In this document: positions 38,022 to 47,306 of the stretch, piece after piece | Position numbering within the stretch: the stretch's first letter is position 1 | Layout: each line of letters opens with the position of its first letter | Assembly: GCA_963841855.1 (NCBI GenBank) | Contig: CAWJEJ010000001.1 | Location: 1,116,001 to 1,180,000 of the forward strand | Length of the DNA stretch: 64,000 nucleotides | Reading direction: 5' to 3' | Source: CAXBBB01 sp963841855 | GTDB taxonomy: Bacteria; Bacteroidota; Rhodothermia; Rhodothermales; BA12 | Position numbers and translations under genes: made by a program | The notes under the pieces: model-generated | What the model was told of the DNA's origin: nothing | The model's database searches: none | The model's input: only the letters and a program-made list of their open reading frames with translations

Positions 38022-38651
38022 TCAGTTGATGACGACGGGATAGACGAAGTCGACGTCGTTTTCGACGACGCCCGAACGCTCCGGCGCAGTCGCGGTGTCG
38101 TTGCGCTTGTCGGCCGGGAGGTTGGCGTCCTCCTCGTAGTGACGCAGCTTGACGCGGAATGTGCCCGTGTCGCCGACGCCATCGGTCACGACGATGCGGA
38201 ACAGCAGGCCGAGCGGATCGCCAGCGCCTTGTGGGCTATCGTTGTCTAGAATCGTCACGGCGACGTTATCGCTCACGTCTCCTTCGGCAGTGTAGAAGAA
38301 GCGGTGCGCGTCCGGCTCCTCGTCGCGAATCTCGGCCGTGATGCTCTCGGGCGGCGTCTCCGTCGTGTTCTGCAGGTCGATGGAGACGTCGTAGGTCGTG
38401 CCGGGCATGAGGTTGAGCGTGGCGGCGTTCAGGAAGACACCGCGCTCGTCGAAGTTGGCGTCGACCGAGAACTCAGAGCCACCACCCTGAGGTGTGAGCG
38501 TGAGACGGACGAGGGTGATGACTTCGACTTCGCCTGCACCGTCTTCCTCGTCGGGATCGTTGCTGTCACACGCGGTGGCGAGCAGCAGAGCCGCGAGAAG
38601 CGGAAGTAGAGCGAAGCGCCGAAGCGTGCGGTAGGAAAGCGTGGTACGCAT
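38022..38651 (-). CDS. Lipoprotein paired with the TonB receptor
   Basis: A 209-residue lipoprotein (LLPLLAALLLATACDSND, lipobox Cys) followed by an acidic linker and a beta-rich domain (EVITLVRLTLTPQGGGSEF, later VKLRHYEEDANLPADKRND). From memory it resembles Bacteroidota lipoproteins annotated as type 1 periplasmic-binding-fold-like that sit next to ZnuD-like receptors. It would bind or deliver the receptor's substrate at the outer membrane; inferred from context. Located 102 bases downstream of the receptor gene on the same strand and ended by a strong terminator. Confidence 0.65.
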   Translation of the reverse strand: MRTTLSYRTLRRFALLPLLAALLLATACDSNDPDEEDGAGEVEVITLVRLTLTPQGGGSEFSVDANFDERGVFLNAATLNLMPGTTYDVSIDLQNTTETPPESITAEIRDEEPDAHRFFYTAEGDVSDNVAVTILDNDSPQGAGDPLGLLFRIVVTDGVGDTGTFRVKLRHYEEDANLPADKRNDTATAPERSGVVENDVDFVYPVVIN

Positions 38652-38753
38652 GGTGTTGGGAGTTGGGTTGGTTGGATTGGGTGAGGTGGTAGGGACGACG
38701 CGTGCGTCACCCAGAACTTGTCGCCGCCGATTCGCGACGTCAATTGAGAGAGG

Positions 38754-41135
38754 TCAGTCGTGGTGGTCGCCGCGTCCGAGCGGCACGTCGACGCGGAAAG
38801 AGACGTTGCGGCCCGCATCGTGCGCGAACAGGCGGTAGCGGCTCAGCGCGTCGCGATACGCCGTGTCGAACAGGTTGTCGACGCCCAGGCTGACGCGGAC
38901 CGGACGCCCCCTGCCCATCGCCACGTCGGTCTGCACGCGGGCTGACCAGAGCGTATAGGCCGGAGGCGGATCGGCATAGCCCAACGCGACGACGGCTCCC
39001 GTATCGTCAGTCGTCGTCGGAAAACGCGTTTGGCGAAGGACGTGCGTTGCCTCAATCGTCGCCGAAGGTCCGCGCAGCACAGAGAGGTTGGGCAGTGCGT
39101 ATTCGGCCGACAACCGAACGCGGTCGGACGGCATCTCGAACAGCGGTTGGTCCCGTCCGCGATCCGTACCGCGCAAAAGGGAAAACGCGCCGCCCAGCGT
39201 CACACGCGACACGTCGACTTCGAGCCCGCCGTCGGCGCCGATCAGGAGCGCGTCGGTCTGCTCATGGGCAAAAGCGGGGAAGACGCCGCGAATGGTCACG
39301 ACGATGCGCTCTTGGGGAAGCAGCAGCAGGTAATCATCGATCTGGTTGGCGTAAACGCTCGCCTCGCCGCGCACGTGGGCCGACTGGTGGCGGAGCGTCG
39401 CGTCGATCCCGTAGCTGCGCTCGGCGCCCAAGTCCGCGTTGCCGAACTCGAACTGGCCCGTTCCATGGTGCACGCCGTAGCTGAACAGCTCGTTGGGCCC
39501 GGGCGGACGCCACGCCAGCGACGCATTGCCTCCTATCGACCACGCGTCGTCGAAGCGCCACAGTGCGCCTACAGCAGCGCTCGCACCGTTCCACGCTCGG
39601 TCAGTCCGCTCGAAATCGCCTCTGCCGCCGAATGCGCGCGGGTGGGCGATGAGATCGTGAGCCTCCCACCTCAGGCCAGCTTCGAGCGTTACGTCTCCGC
39701 GCGTCCACAGCCCGCGGCCGAACGCGCCGCCCGACACCATGCGGCTGTTGGGCACCAGGTAACCGACAGCGTTCGTATTCCCCTGCGTCTCGCCCGACAG
39801 CCCAACCGTCCACAGCGCGTCGCCGCCGGCCAGTGCGACCGGACGATGGCGGTAGACGGCGTCGAGCGTGTGCGTCTGCAACGTCAGGTCGATCTGCGGA
39901 CGCGCCAGAGGGTCGCGCCCGGCCAGCCGGTCCGAATCGAACTCGCGGCGACGGTTCTGCTGATAGCCATACTGTACCTGCGCGCTCGCACCGCCGGGCA
40001 GCTTGCGACGCAGACGGACGGCCGTCAGATCATGCGCGACGACCTGCTTGGGCGCGTCGATGGCATAGTCGAACTGGTAGTCGACGCTGGGACGGCCGGT
40101 CGCGATGACTTCGTCGAGGGCGGCAAACGTGTTGAAGTGCGAGCCTCGGTAGATGCCCAAATCGGTGCGGTAGGCGCTCGCGTGAGCTTCGATTTCCCAG
40201 TCGCCGCGCACGTAGGCCGCCGCGACTTCGCCTGCGCGCTCGAAAAACGCCGTGTTGCCCAGCACGTAATCGGGCGTCCGCGCATCGCCCGCACGCCGCA
40301 AGCTCACCTGAGCACGTACGCCCAGCCCGGGAATCGCAGACGATGCCCCTTCGATCGCCGCCGTGCCTGCAAGCTGTTCGCTGTTCGAGAACGCGTTGAG
40401 CGCGACACGTCCGCCCCATCCCGGCGATGTCGGCAGCGCCGCGTCTTCCAACCGAACGACGCCGCCAATCGCCCCAGCGCCATATTCGACTCCCGCCGCG
40501 CCGCGCACGACTTCGACGCGCGCCGGAGCGAACGGATCGACTTCGGGTGCGTGCTCGGCGCCCCACTGCTGCCCCTGCATCACGATCCCGCTGCGCACGA
40601 CGACGACGCGGTCCGAGTGCAGCCCGCGGATGACCGGTTTGCTGATGCTCGGCCCCGTCGCCAGGCTCGCCACGCCGGGCACGCGTTCGAGCGTCTGCCC
40701 GAGCGTCTGCCCTCTCACGTCGGCTAACTCGGCGGCGTCCAACCGCGCGACCGACTGCGAACTGCGCTCCAACGCTTCCTCAGCAGTGTCTTCGGTCACC
40801 ACCACCTCGCCCGCTTCATCGACTTCGGCCACCATCTCGAACCGAACCGATACATCGCCAGACCGCAGATCGACGACGCGCCGAATCGACTCGAAGCCGA
40901 CGAATCGCACGTGAATGGTCAGCGTGTCGGAAGGCAACTGAGCCAGACGAAATTGCCCATCCGCACCAGCCAGAGCGCCGACCGAGAGACGCGGCACCGT
41001 CACGGTCGCGCCGGGCAGCGACGTGCCATCGGAGGCAACGATCGAACCGGTCAGCGTGCGGATAGAGGTCTGTGCAGACGCCCCAATAGGAACGCAGGCC
41101 GCGCACAAAGCGGCCAAGAGAAAGAGCGAGCGCAT
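38754..41135 (-). CDS. TonB-dependent outer-membrane receptor
   Basis: A 793-residue receptor: signal peptide to residue 22, a carboxypeptidase-regulatory-like domain (about 25-105; GSIVASDGTSLPGATVTVP), a plug (about 125-235; TLGQTLERVPGVASLATGPS, KPVIRGLHSDRVVVVRSGI, ARVEVVRGAAGVEYGAGAIG) and the 22-strand barrel with a C-terminal end in DVPLGRGDHHD. It uses TonB energy to import a ligand bound with high affinity. The His-rich neighbour and lipoprotein, and resemblance to ZnuD-type receptors, suggest zinc or another transition metal, but the sequence does not settle it. Start at 41135 gives the signal peptide. Confidence 0.9.
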   Translation of the reverse strand: MRSLFLLAALCAACVPIGASAQTSIRTLTGSIVASDGTSLPGATVTVPRLSVGALAGADGQFRLAQLPSDTLTIHVRFVGFESIRRVVDLRSGDVSVRFEMVAEVDEAGEVVVTEDTAEEALERSSQSVARLDAAELADVRGQTLGQTLERVPGVASLATGPSISKPVIRGLHSDRVVVVRSGIVMQGQQWGAEHAPEVDPFAPARVEVVRGAAGVEYGAGAIGGVVRLEDAALPTSPGWGGRVALNAFSNSEQLAGTAAIEGASSAIPGLGVRAQVSLRRAGDARTPDYVLGNTAFFERAGEVAAAYVRGDWEIEAHASAYRTDLGIYRGSHFNTFAALDEVIATGRPSVDYQFDYAIDAPKQVVAHDLTAVRLRRKLPGGASAQVQYGYQQNRRREFDSDRLAGRDPLARPQIDLTLQTHTLDAVYRHRPVALAGGDALWTVGLSGETQGNTNAVGYLVPNSRMVSGGAFGRGLWTRGDVTLEAGLRWEAHDLIAHPRAFGGRGDFERTDRAWNGASAAVGALWRFDDAWSIGGNASLAWRPPGPNELFSYGVHHGTGQFEFGNADLGAERSYGIDATLRHQSAHVRGEASVYANQIDDYLLLLPQERIVVTIRGVFPAFAHEQTDALLIGADGGLEVDVSRVTLGGAFSLLRGTDRGRDQPLFEMPSDRVRLSAEYALPNLSVLRGPSATIEATHVLRQTRFPTTTDDTGAVVALGYADPPPAYTLWSARVQTDVAMGRGRPVRVSLGVDNLFDTAYRDALSRYRLFAHDAGRNVSFRVDVPLGRGDHHD

Positions 41136-41249
41136 CGAACGATCTGATCCCGAACGCCCCAGGCGAGGGGCATCGGCGGCGAGACTACGCGCGGATGGCA
41201 TCGGCCAAACGCGCACTCATCGGCACGCCGCCATCCGCTCAGCGCAGAC

Positions 41250-41606
41250 TCAGGCGTATCCGTTCGCACGTGCGGGTGGACCTCGGTCGCTCGGCTGCTC
41301 AGCCGCTGCATTCACCCAAATCGAAGCCGTCTCAACGTCGACGCTGGCAGACTGCGTGGCACCGGCAAACACGATGTCGCTCGCAACCAGCGCAGCCAAG
41401 GAGACGGCGCACAGGCACGGCCCATGATCGGCCGCCTGCTCGTGAACCAGCGCACCCTCATACTCCGAACCGTCGGCGTGGACAGCGTCGTGGTGCTGAT
41501 GCGCATGGTCGATCTCGTGCGCGACCGGCGCCGCCACTCCGCCGATCCCAAACAGGATCAGGAGCAAAAGGGCAAACGCAGGACGCAAGGTCGACATAAG
41601 TGGCAT
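41250..41606 (-). CDS. His-rich membrane/periplasmic protein (DUF2946-like)
   Basis: A 118-residue protein (ATG at 41606; a second ATG at 41597 is possible). Hydrophobic N-terminus TLRPAFALLLLILFGIGGVA is followed by HEIDHAHQHHDAVHADGSE, an exposed His cluster, and HGPCLCAVSLAALVASD with a Cys-x-Cys in a second hydrophobic segment. This combination is typical of DUF2946-like proteins near metal transport genes. It lies 114 bases upstream of the TonB receptor on the same strand, so it probably binds or senses metal for that locus. Confidence 0.65.
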   Translation of the reverse strand: MPLMSTLRPAFALLLLILFGIGGVAAPVAHEIDHAHQHHDAVHADGSEYEGALVHEQAADHGPCLCAVSLAALVASDIVFAGATQSASVDVETASIWVNAAAEQPSDRGPPARANGYA

Positions 41607-41674
41607 ACACGATGGAAAGCGGAACGGGTTTCGGTCCTGCCACGCTTCGCACAGTTGGAGACGAACAGACCGTG

Positions 41675-42880
41675 CTACTCGTCCTGCACGATCACGTGAC
41701 CACAAAACTGACTGTCGGCTCCCAGGATCACTCCGCCACGCCGAAAGCCGATGGCGACGGGCTCCCCATGAACGACGAAGAGTCCCGTCTGGTACAACCG
41801 CATCCGTTCGTCGTGCGGGAGATCGGCGAACGCCTGATACACGCGCGGATAGACCGCATTGTCGCCCTCTGGACTGCGCTCCATCTGCTCGCCGTTGGGC
41901 GCGTAGACGACCACGCTCTGCCCCTCGCGTCCGAAGTAGGGTTTCTCGACGTGCTGCTCTCCCGATAGCGGCGTCCGGTCGGCGTGGAGCAGGTATTCGT
42001 GAGGGCCTTCGCGCTTCCACACCTCGGCGAGGAGCGCTTTGCTCTGCATCAGCAGGCTGTAGGGCGGGTTGGCGATGGTGACGAGGCGGCCAAAGAGCAG
42101 GCGCTCAATCCGCTTGAGCAGTTCGGGTTCGTCCTCGACCAAGAACTCCCACGGGATCAGCTTGATGACGAAATCGCATCTGTACCACTCGTCGCCATCC
42201 AGCACGAACACGCCTTCGTCGGCCCACGTCACGTCGTGGAGCGGGGCCAGGTGCGTTTGGAATCCGGCTTCTTGGGCGGCAGCGTCCATCACGGCGAGGT
42301 TGGCGGTGTCCTCGCGGAGCCCGTCGAGGTAGGTGAGCAGGACGATGGGCTGCTTGTCCTGTGCCGCGCGGTCCTGCCACAGGTCGGCGTTGTTGGCTTT
42401 CCAGACGCCGAGGGCTTGCACCAGACGCTCGTAGAGCAGATTGAACTGCATGGACTCGTCGCGCCCGTTGGCTTTGAGCAGCGCCCACTGCAAAATGCTC
42501 GTCTCGGGCAGCGTGACCGGCGTGTCGGCGTTGAACTCGATCAGGCGCGGCACCTCACCACCGATCCCGCCCGCCAGGTCGAAGCGTCCGTAGAGCGGCA
42601 TGTGGCGCTCGTCCTCCCACGTCATCCGGATCATCGCGTGCATCGATTCGGGAATGCCGCACTCGGCCATCCGATCTTGCGCAATGACTGCATCCGCTGC
42701 GTCGACGAGCATGTGGTACAGCGTCTCGCCCGCCAGATACAGTCGTTCGGCTTCGTCCTCGGTCATCTCGACCACTTCGGACTGAAAATAGTCGGATGCG
42801 CCTTCCTTGGTCAGCCACTTCCACTCGGGCACCTGAACGTCGGCATCGGCGAACGGCGACAGGCGCTGCGTCGTCACCAT
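41675..42880 (-). CDS. Glutathionylspermidine synthase family protein (YgiC-like ATP-grasp)
   Basis: A 401-residue ATP-grasp ligase of the glutathionylspermidine synthase/YgiC family. Markers are LYHMLVDAADAVI, MTWEDERHMPLYGRFDLAG, IEFNADTPVTLPETSILQWA and IANPPYSLLMQSKALLAEVW, with VEKPYFGREGQSVVVY near 320. Family members form amide bonds to peptides; the bacterial YgiC partners have unknown acceptors. The start at 42880 lies four bases after the stop of the lipoprotein gene, so translation is coupled. The pairing with a lipoprotein parallels ygiB-ygiC in Enterobacteria. Confidence 0.88.
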   Translation of the reverse strand: MVTTQRLSPFADADVQVPEWKWLTKEGASDYFQSEVVEMTEDEAERLYLAGETLYHMLVDAADAVIAQDRMAECGIPESMHAMIRMTWEDERHMPLYGRFDLAGGIGGEVPRLIEFNADTPVTLPETSILQWALLKANGRDESMQFNLLYERLVQALGVWKANNADLWQDRAAQDKQPIVLLTYLDGLREDTANLAVMDAAAQEAGFQTHLAPLHDVTWADEGVFVLDGDEWYRCDFVIKLIPWEFLVEDEPELLKRIERLLFGRLVTIANPPYSLLMQSKALLAEVWKREGPHEYLLHADRTPLSGEQHVEKPYFGREGQSVVVYAPNGEQMERSPEGDNAVYPRVYQAFADLPHDERMRLYQTGLFVVHGEPVAIGFRRGGVILGADSQFCGHVIVQDE

Positions 42881-42884
42881 CGGT

Positions 42885-43544
42885 TCAGCCTCCGCGCGAG
42901 GCTCTGCCCGACGAGTTGCCATAGCCGCTGCGTCCGCTCTGTCCGGGGCGTGTGCTGCGCGTAGCGGGTGCCGTTGCCCGAGCGCGCATGCTGTTGGCCT
43001 GCGACGCCGATGCCGGAGCCAGTCCGCGCGACTGCAAACCGGACAGCCTCGTGCTCGTCTGCGCGCGGTTGGCGAACGACTGATTGTTGGAATAGGCTGC
43101 GCGTGAGGGCGTGGCAGCGAATCCGCCATAAGCCGCAGGACGCCAGACGTTCATCAGAAGAGAGAGCATCAGCACGTCGCCCAAACCAAATCCGCTCTGC
43201 CGGACTTGCTGCGGAGGTTGGGCGGGAAGCTTGGAGGCGAACTGCTCCGGATCGGTCAGCGTCTCCGTCCGGCCATCCAGGTAGAAGATGACGGTTTTGC
43301 TCGCGCCTTCGGTGATCTGCTCGTCGTCGATCACAAAACCATCGGCGGTTTCCCTGATGACGACCGTCACGCCCTGCATCTGCGCCGCTTGTTCGGTCGC
43401 GCCCGCATTCCAATCGGTGGGCGGCGGCGCGTCGTCTCCGCATCCGGCGAGCAGCGCGGCGCCACTCGATCCAATCAGCGCAGCGCCGAGCGACACGTAG
43501 CGAGCAGATCGGTTTTCACCGACGGTTTTGAGCGAGATAGGCAT
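42885..43544 (-). CDS. YgiB-like lipoprotein
   Basis: A 219-residue putative lipoprotein: basic N-terminus, hydrophobic segment and lipobox AALLAGCGDD. The middle has a beta-rich domain (VTVVIRETADGFVIDDEQIT, KTVIFYLDGRTETLTDP) and the rest is low-complexity Ser/Arg/Gly/Ala, ending GRASRGG. I do not see clear similarity to DUF1190/YgiB, but position before a YgiC-like ligase and the low-complexity tail fit that pair. A 33-bp palindrome lies 76 bases upstream of its ATG. Confidence 0.68.
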   Translation of the reverse strand: MPISLKTVGENRSARYVSLGAALIGSSGAALLAGCGDDAPPPTDWNAGATEQAAQMQGVTVVIRETADGFVIDDEQITEGASKTVIFYLDGRTETLTDPEQFASKLPAQPPQQVRQSGFGLGDVLMLSLLMNVWRPAAYGGFAATPSRAAYSNNQSFANRAQTSTRLSGLQSRGLAPASASQANSMRARATAPATRSTRPGQSGRSGYGNSSGRASRGG

Positions 43545-43905
43545 GGTGGTCGGAAATGGCTGCTCGGCCAACGACGATTCTGCGCGCTCGTTTCTGCCCA
43601 CACAGTCTCGCCAACGCAAAAAACCTGACAGGTCTCGGAGACATCTCAGGTTTGAACGTGCGACAGAAGCCTAGACAGCACGCGCTATGCTTCGCGAAGA
43701 GAATTCTGCGCTCTGCCCCGATTTTCATCCTTCCAATCGTCATTCCTGCAAGGCAGAAATCCACAACTGACGCTGCGATTGATGTTCGCTCGAACCGAAA
43801 AGCTGACACCATCGACTAGCTCTGCCGGACGGTTTCGCCAACTGACTCCCCGCATCGCGAGGATGGACGACGATCCAACTTGGCAGTAACGGCGAAAGCC
43901 TGAGC
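43545..43905. other. 361-bp intergenic region upstream of the YgiB-like gene and downstream of atpG
   Basis: Holds the second 33-bp palindrome (43621-43653). No CDS, RNA or clear terminator of atpG was seen in the rest. Confidence 0.5.
43621..43653. promoter_or_regulatory. 33-bp imperfect palindrome, copy 2
   Basis: Arms AAACCTGACAGGTCT and AGACATCTCAGGTTT around CGG, with two arm mismatches. Same length, arm spacing and outer/inner bases as copy 1 (AAAC-TGAC-GTCT/AGACAT-TCA-GTTT). It lies 76 bases upstream of the minus-strand lipoprotein start. Confidence 0.6.
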
Positions 43906-44823
43906 CTAGGCGTTTTCGAGCGCGTTGGCGCCCGACACGATCTCGATGATCTCGGTCGTGATCGCGCTCTGACGGGCGCGGTTGTACGTCAGCTTCAACT
44001 CTTTGAGTAAGTCGTCGGCGTTGTTGGTCGCGTTGTCCATCGCGATCATCCGGGCGCCCTGCTCGGACGCGTTCGATTCGAGCAGCGCGCGCCACACCTG
44101 ATAGTTGAGGTAGCGCGGGACGAGTGCGTCGAGGATCGCGGCGGGACCCGGCTCGAAGATGTACTCGGTCGCTTCGGCCTCGCTTGTCGGCACGCCTTTG
44201 TACGCGTCCTCCATGACCGGCGTCGCGAACTGCTCGTGCGGGATCGGCAGCAGCGGTTCGGCGACACGGTTCTGCGAGATCGTGTTTTTGAACTCGTTGT
44301 AGACCATCACCACCTCGTCCCACTCGCCGACTTCGAAGCCCTGAACCGCCACGTTGACCACGTCCTGCGCCGTCTTGACGTCCAGGCTGTCGAACGTGCC
44401 CCGATAGTCGCCGACCAGATTGTACTTGCGGCGCGAGAAGTGCTCGTGTCCTTTGCGGCCGACGGCGAGGATCTTCAGTCCACCCGCGCGCTGCACGTCG
44501 GCGTAGCGCTCGCGGATGGTCTCTTCGGCGGTCTTGATCGCGTTGGTGTTGAACGCACCGGCCAGCCCGCGATCCGCCGTGACGACGATGACCAATGCAC
44601 GCTCGACCGGACGCTCGGTGAAGAGCGGATGCCCGGTCGCGTCGACTTCGCCTTGCAAGTGTGAGATCACGTCGCGGATTTTGAACGCGTAGGGGCGCGT
44701 CGCGAAGATGCGCTCCTGGGCCCTACGCAGTTTGGCCGCCGCCACCATCTTCATGGCGCGCGTCACCTGCTGCGTGTTTTTTACCGAACCGATGCGGGTA
44801 CGAATGTCGCTGAGCGAGGCCAT
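43906..44823 (-). CDS. atpG: ATP synthase gamma subunit
   Basis: Forms the central stalk that couples proton flow to ATP synthesis. The 305-residue protein starts MASLSDIRTRIGSVKNTQQVTRAMKM, with the conserved AAAKLRRAQ, VVTADRGLAGAFNTN and C-terminal LKLTYNRARQSAITTEIIEI. It is the last gene of the operon; no atpD or atpC follows. About 126 bases separate it from atpA, and these contain a half-copy of a dispersed repeat. Confidence 0.96.
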   Translation of the reverse strand: MASLSDIRTRIGSVKNTQQVTRAMKMVAAAKLRRAQERIFATRPYAFKIRDVISHLQGEVDATGHPLFTERPVERALVIVVTADRGLAGAFNTNAIKTAEETIRERYADVQRAGGLKILAVGRKGHEHFSRRKYNLVGDYRGTFDSLDVKTAQDVVNVAVQGFEVGEWDEVVMVYNEFKNTISQNRVAEPLLPIPHEQFATPVMEDAYKGVPTSEAEATEYIFEPGPAAILDALVPRYLNYQVWRALLESNASEQGARMIAMDNATNNADDLLKELKLTYNRARQSAITTEIIEIVSGANALENA

Positions 44824-44846
44824 GAGCGTGAGAGATTACTATCGGT

Positions 44847-44883
44847 TTGTCATCGCGAGGACGTAGACCGTGGCGATCCGAGT
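44847..44883. repeat. Half copy of the TGTCATTGCGAG-type repeat in the atp operon
   Basis: TTTGTCATCGCGAGGACGTA followed by GACCGTGGCGATCCGAG matches the left part of the element at 13489-13575. It lies between atpG and atpA on a shared transcript. Confidence 0.5.
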
Positions 44884-44949
44884 CGAGCGCCGAACTACAG
44901 GGTTACCACACACACTGCCCCTCGCGAGAGCGAAGCTGCGGCGTCAGAC

Positions 44950-46605
44950 TTAAACCGCCTTGACGTCCGATTCGATCAGCACGACGTCGCCCGCGTCCGA
45001 TCCGGTCATCTGCGAGACGAGCGTGTCGGCCGTCTTCTTGAGCGTGGCTGCCGCGTCGTCGGTCATCGCGCCTTTGCGGAGCGTGGCGAGCGTCTGGGGG
45101 TGACGCGCTTCGAGCATCTGGATGAATTCCTTCTCGAACGCGCGCACCTGGTCGACTGGCACGTCGTCGATGAAGCCTTGGGTAGCGACGTAGATGATCG
45201 CGACCTGGTTTTCGACGGCGAACGGCTGGTACTGACCCTGCTTGAGGATCTCGACCAGTCGGGCGCCGCGCGTCAACTGGCGCTGCGTGGCGGCGTCGAG
45301 GTCGGATCCGAACTTGGAGAACGCTTCCAACTCACGGTACTGCGCCAGGTCGAGGCGGAGCGAACCGGAGACTTTCTTCATCGCCTTGATCTGCGCCGAT
45401 CCACCGACACGCGAGACGGAGATACCGACGTTGATGGCCGGGCGGACGCCTGCGTTAAAGAGATTCGATTCGAGGAAGATCTGGCCGTCCGTGATCGAGA
45501 TGACGTTGGTCGGGATGTACGCCGACACGTCGCCCGCCTGTGTTTCGATAACCGGAAGCGCCGTCAGCGATCCGCCGCCCTTGACGAGCGGACGCAAGCT
45601 TTCGGGCAGGTCGTTCATCTGGCTCGCGACCGTGTCGTCGGCGATCATCTTGGCGGCGCGCTCCAGCAGGCGGCTATGGAGGTAGAACACATCGCCGGGA
45701 TAGGCTTCGCGACCCGGAGGACGACGCAGCAGCAGCGACAACTCGCGGTAGGCGACGGCTTGCTTGGAGAGATCGTCGTAGATCACTAACGCGTGGCGGC
45801 CCGTATCGCGGAAGAACTCGCCGATGCACGCACCAGCAAACGGAGCGATGAACTGGAGAGGTGCCGGGTCACTCGCGGGAGCGTTGACGATGACGGTGTA
45901 TTCCATCGCGCCATTCTCTTCGAGCGCGCGCCGCACCTGAGCGACCGTCGACGACTTCTGGCCAATGGCGACGTAGATGCAGAAAACCGGCTTGTCGAGG
46001 TTGTTGCCCTCGGCATCCTTAGCGTGCGTACGCTTTTGGTTGATGATCGTGTCGATCAGGACGGCCGTCTTACCCGTCTGGCGGTCGCCGATGACGAGTT
46101 CGCGCTGGCCGCGTCCGATGGGGATCATGGCGTCGATGGCCTTGATGCCTGTCTGAACGGGCTCGGTCACCGGCTCGCGGTAGATGACGCCCGGCGCCTT
46201 GCGTTCGAGCGGCATCTCATAGGTCGGCTCGGCGATGGGGCCGTTGCCGTCCATCGGGCGACCGAGCGGGTCGATCACGCGTCCCAACATGGCGTCGCCG
46301 ACCGAGATCGAGGCGATGCTCTTGGTGCGTCGGGCTTCGTCGCCTTCGCGCACTTCGTCCGCATTGTTGAAGAGGACGGCGCCGACGTTGTCTTCTTCCA
46401 AGTTGAGCACCATGCCCGTCGCGCCGGACGACGGAAACTCGATCAGCTCGCCCGCCTGCACGTTCGACAGGCCGTAGAGACGCGCGATGCCGTCGCCGAT
46501 CTGGAGAACGGTGCCGACTTCGTAGACGCCGGTTTCGGACGTGAAGCCCCCTAGCTCACGCTGGATGACTGAGGTGACTTCGTCTGGGCGGATGGAGGAT
46601 GCCAT
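44950..46605 (-). CDS. atpA: ATP synthase alpha subunit
   Basis: The regulatory nucleotide-binding subunit of F1. The 551-residue product has the P-loop GDRQTGKTA near 172, the DELSSD-like and VGISVSRVGGSAQ segments (residues near 370), and the hallmark start LGGFTSETGVYEVGTVLQIG. The length is slightly above the usual 500-530. It follows atpH directly (37 bases). Confidence 0.97.
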   Translation of the reverse strand: MASSIRPDEVTSVIQRELGGFTSETGVYEVGTVLQIGDGIARLYGLSNVQAGELIEFPSSGATGMVLNLEEDNVGAVLFNNADEVREGDEARRTKSIASISVGDAMLGRVIDPLGRPMDGNGPIAEPTYEMPLERKAPGVIYREPVTEPVQTGIKAIDAMIPIGRGQRELVIGDRQTGKTAVLIDTIINQKRTHAKDAEGNNLDKPVFCIYVAIGQKSSTVAQVRRALEENGAMEYTVIVNAPASDPAPLQFIAPFAGACIGEFFRDTGRHALVIYDDLSKQAVAYRELSLLLRRPPGREAYPGDVFYLHSRLLERAAKMIADDTVASQMNDLPESLRPLVKGGGSLTALPVIETQAGDVSAYIPTNVISITDGQIFLESNLFNAGVRPAINVGISVSRVGGSAQIKAMKKVSGSLRLDLAQYRELEAFSKFGSDLDAATQRQLTRGARLVEILKQGQYQPFAVENQVAIIYVATQGFIDDVPVDQVRAFEKEFIQMLEARHPQTLATLRKGAMTDDAAATLKKTADTLVSQMTGSDAGDVVLIESDVKAV

Positions 46606-46642
46606 AGCTATCGGGAAAAATCGGCCGAAGCCGGAGGTGGGC

Positions 46643-47203
46643 TTAGTTGAGCGTTACAGGCGACACAGCGGGCTGGGCGAAGCGGTCGCGCAGCGTCTGC
46701 AACTGGTGGCGGACGCTTCCGTCGTAGACCGTGTCGCCCAGGCGAACGATCATGCCGCCGATCAGATCGGCGTCGACCTGGGTTTCGAGGCGCACGTTTC
46801 CGCCCGACTGAGCCGCCAGTGCTTTCTGCAACAGCGCCGATTCGTCCGGAGCCAATGCCTTGGCCGTACGCACCTTGGCGACGACGATGTTCTGCTGCTC
46901 GTCGCGCATCGACTGATACGCCTCGACGATGCCGACCAGATCGTCTTCGCGCTCTTTGGCGATCAGCAGCGACAGAAACGTGTCCATCTGCGCGTCGACC
47001 TTACCCGAGAACAACGCCGTCAGGATCGCCTGCTTCTTGCTGCGTGAGACGACAGGGCTTTCGAGCACGCTACGCAGATCGGCCGAATGCGCCAGCGTAT
47101 CGCGCAGCAGTTCGATATCCGCGTCGACGGCAGCGACTTTGCCGGTCTGATCGGCCTGCGCATAGAGCGCCTGGGCGTAGCGGCGGGCAACGGGAGTCGT
47201 CAT
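46643..47203 (-). CDS. atpH: ATP synthase delta subunit
   Basis: Links F1 to the peripheral stalk. The 186-residue protein begins MTTPVARRYAQALYAQADQT and ends with the typical DADLIGGMIVRLGDTVYDGS and VRHQLQTLRDRF. It lies between atpF and atpA in the expected place. Confidence 0.95.
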   Translation of the reverse strand: MTTPVARRYAQALYAQADQTGKVAAVDADIELLRDTLAHSADLRSVLESPVVSRSKKQAILTALFSGKVDAQMDTFLSLLIAKEREDDLVGIVEAYQSMRDEQQNIVVAKVRTAKALAPDESALLQKALAAQSGGNVRLETQVDADLIGGMIVRLGDTVYDGSVRHQLQTLRDRFAQPAVSPVTLN

Positions 47204-47306
47204 GCGGCGATCTGCGGCGGAGGGGCGGTGGAGGTGTTCGGAGAGAAAAACGGTAGCGCTAATCCTTCGAGCAAAGTGATCCGTTCACCAAGAACGAGGC
47301 GGAGCC

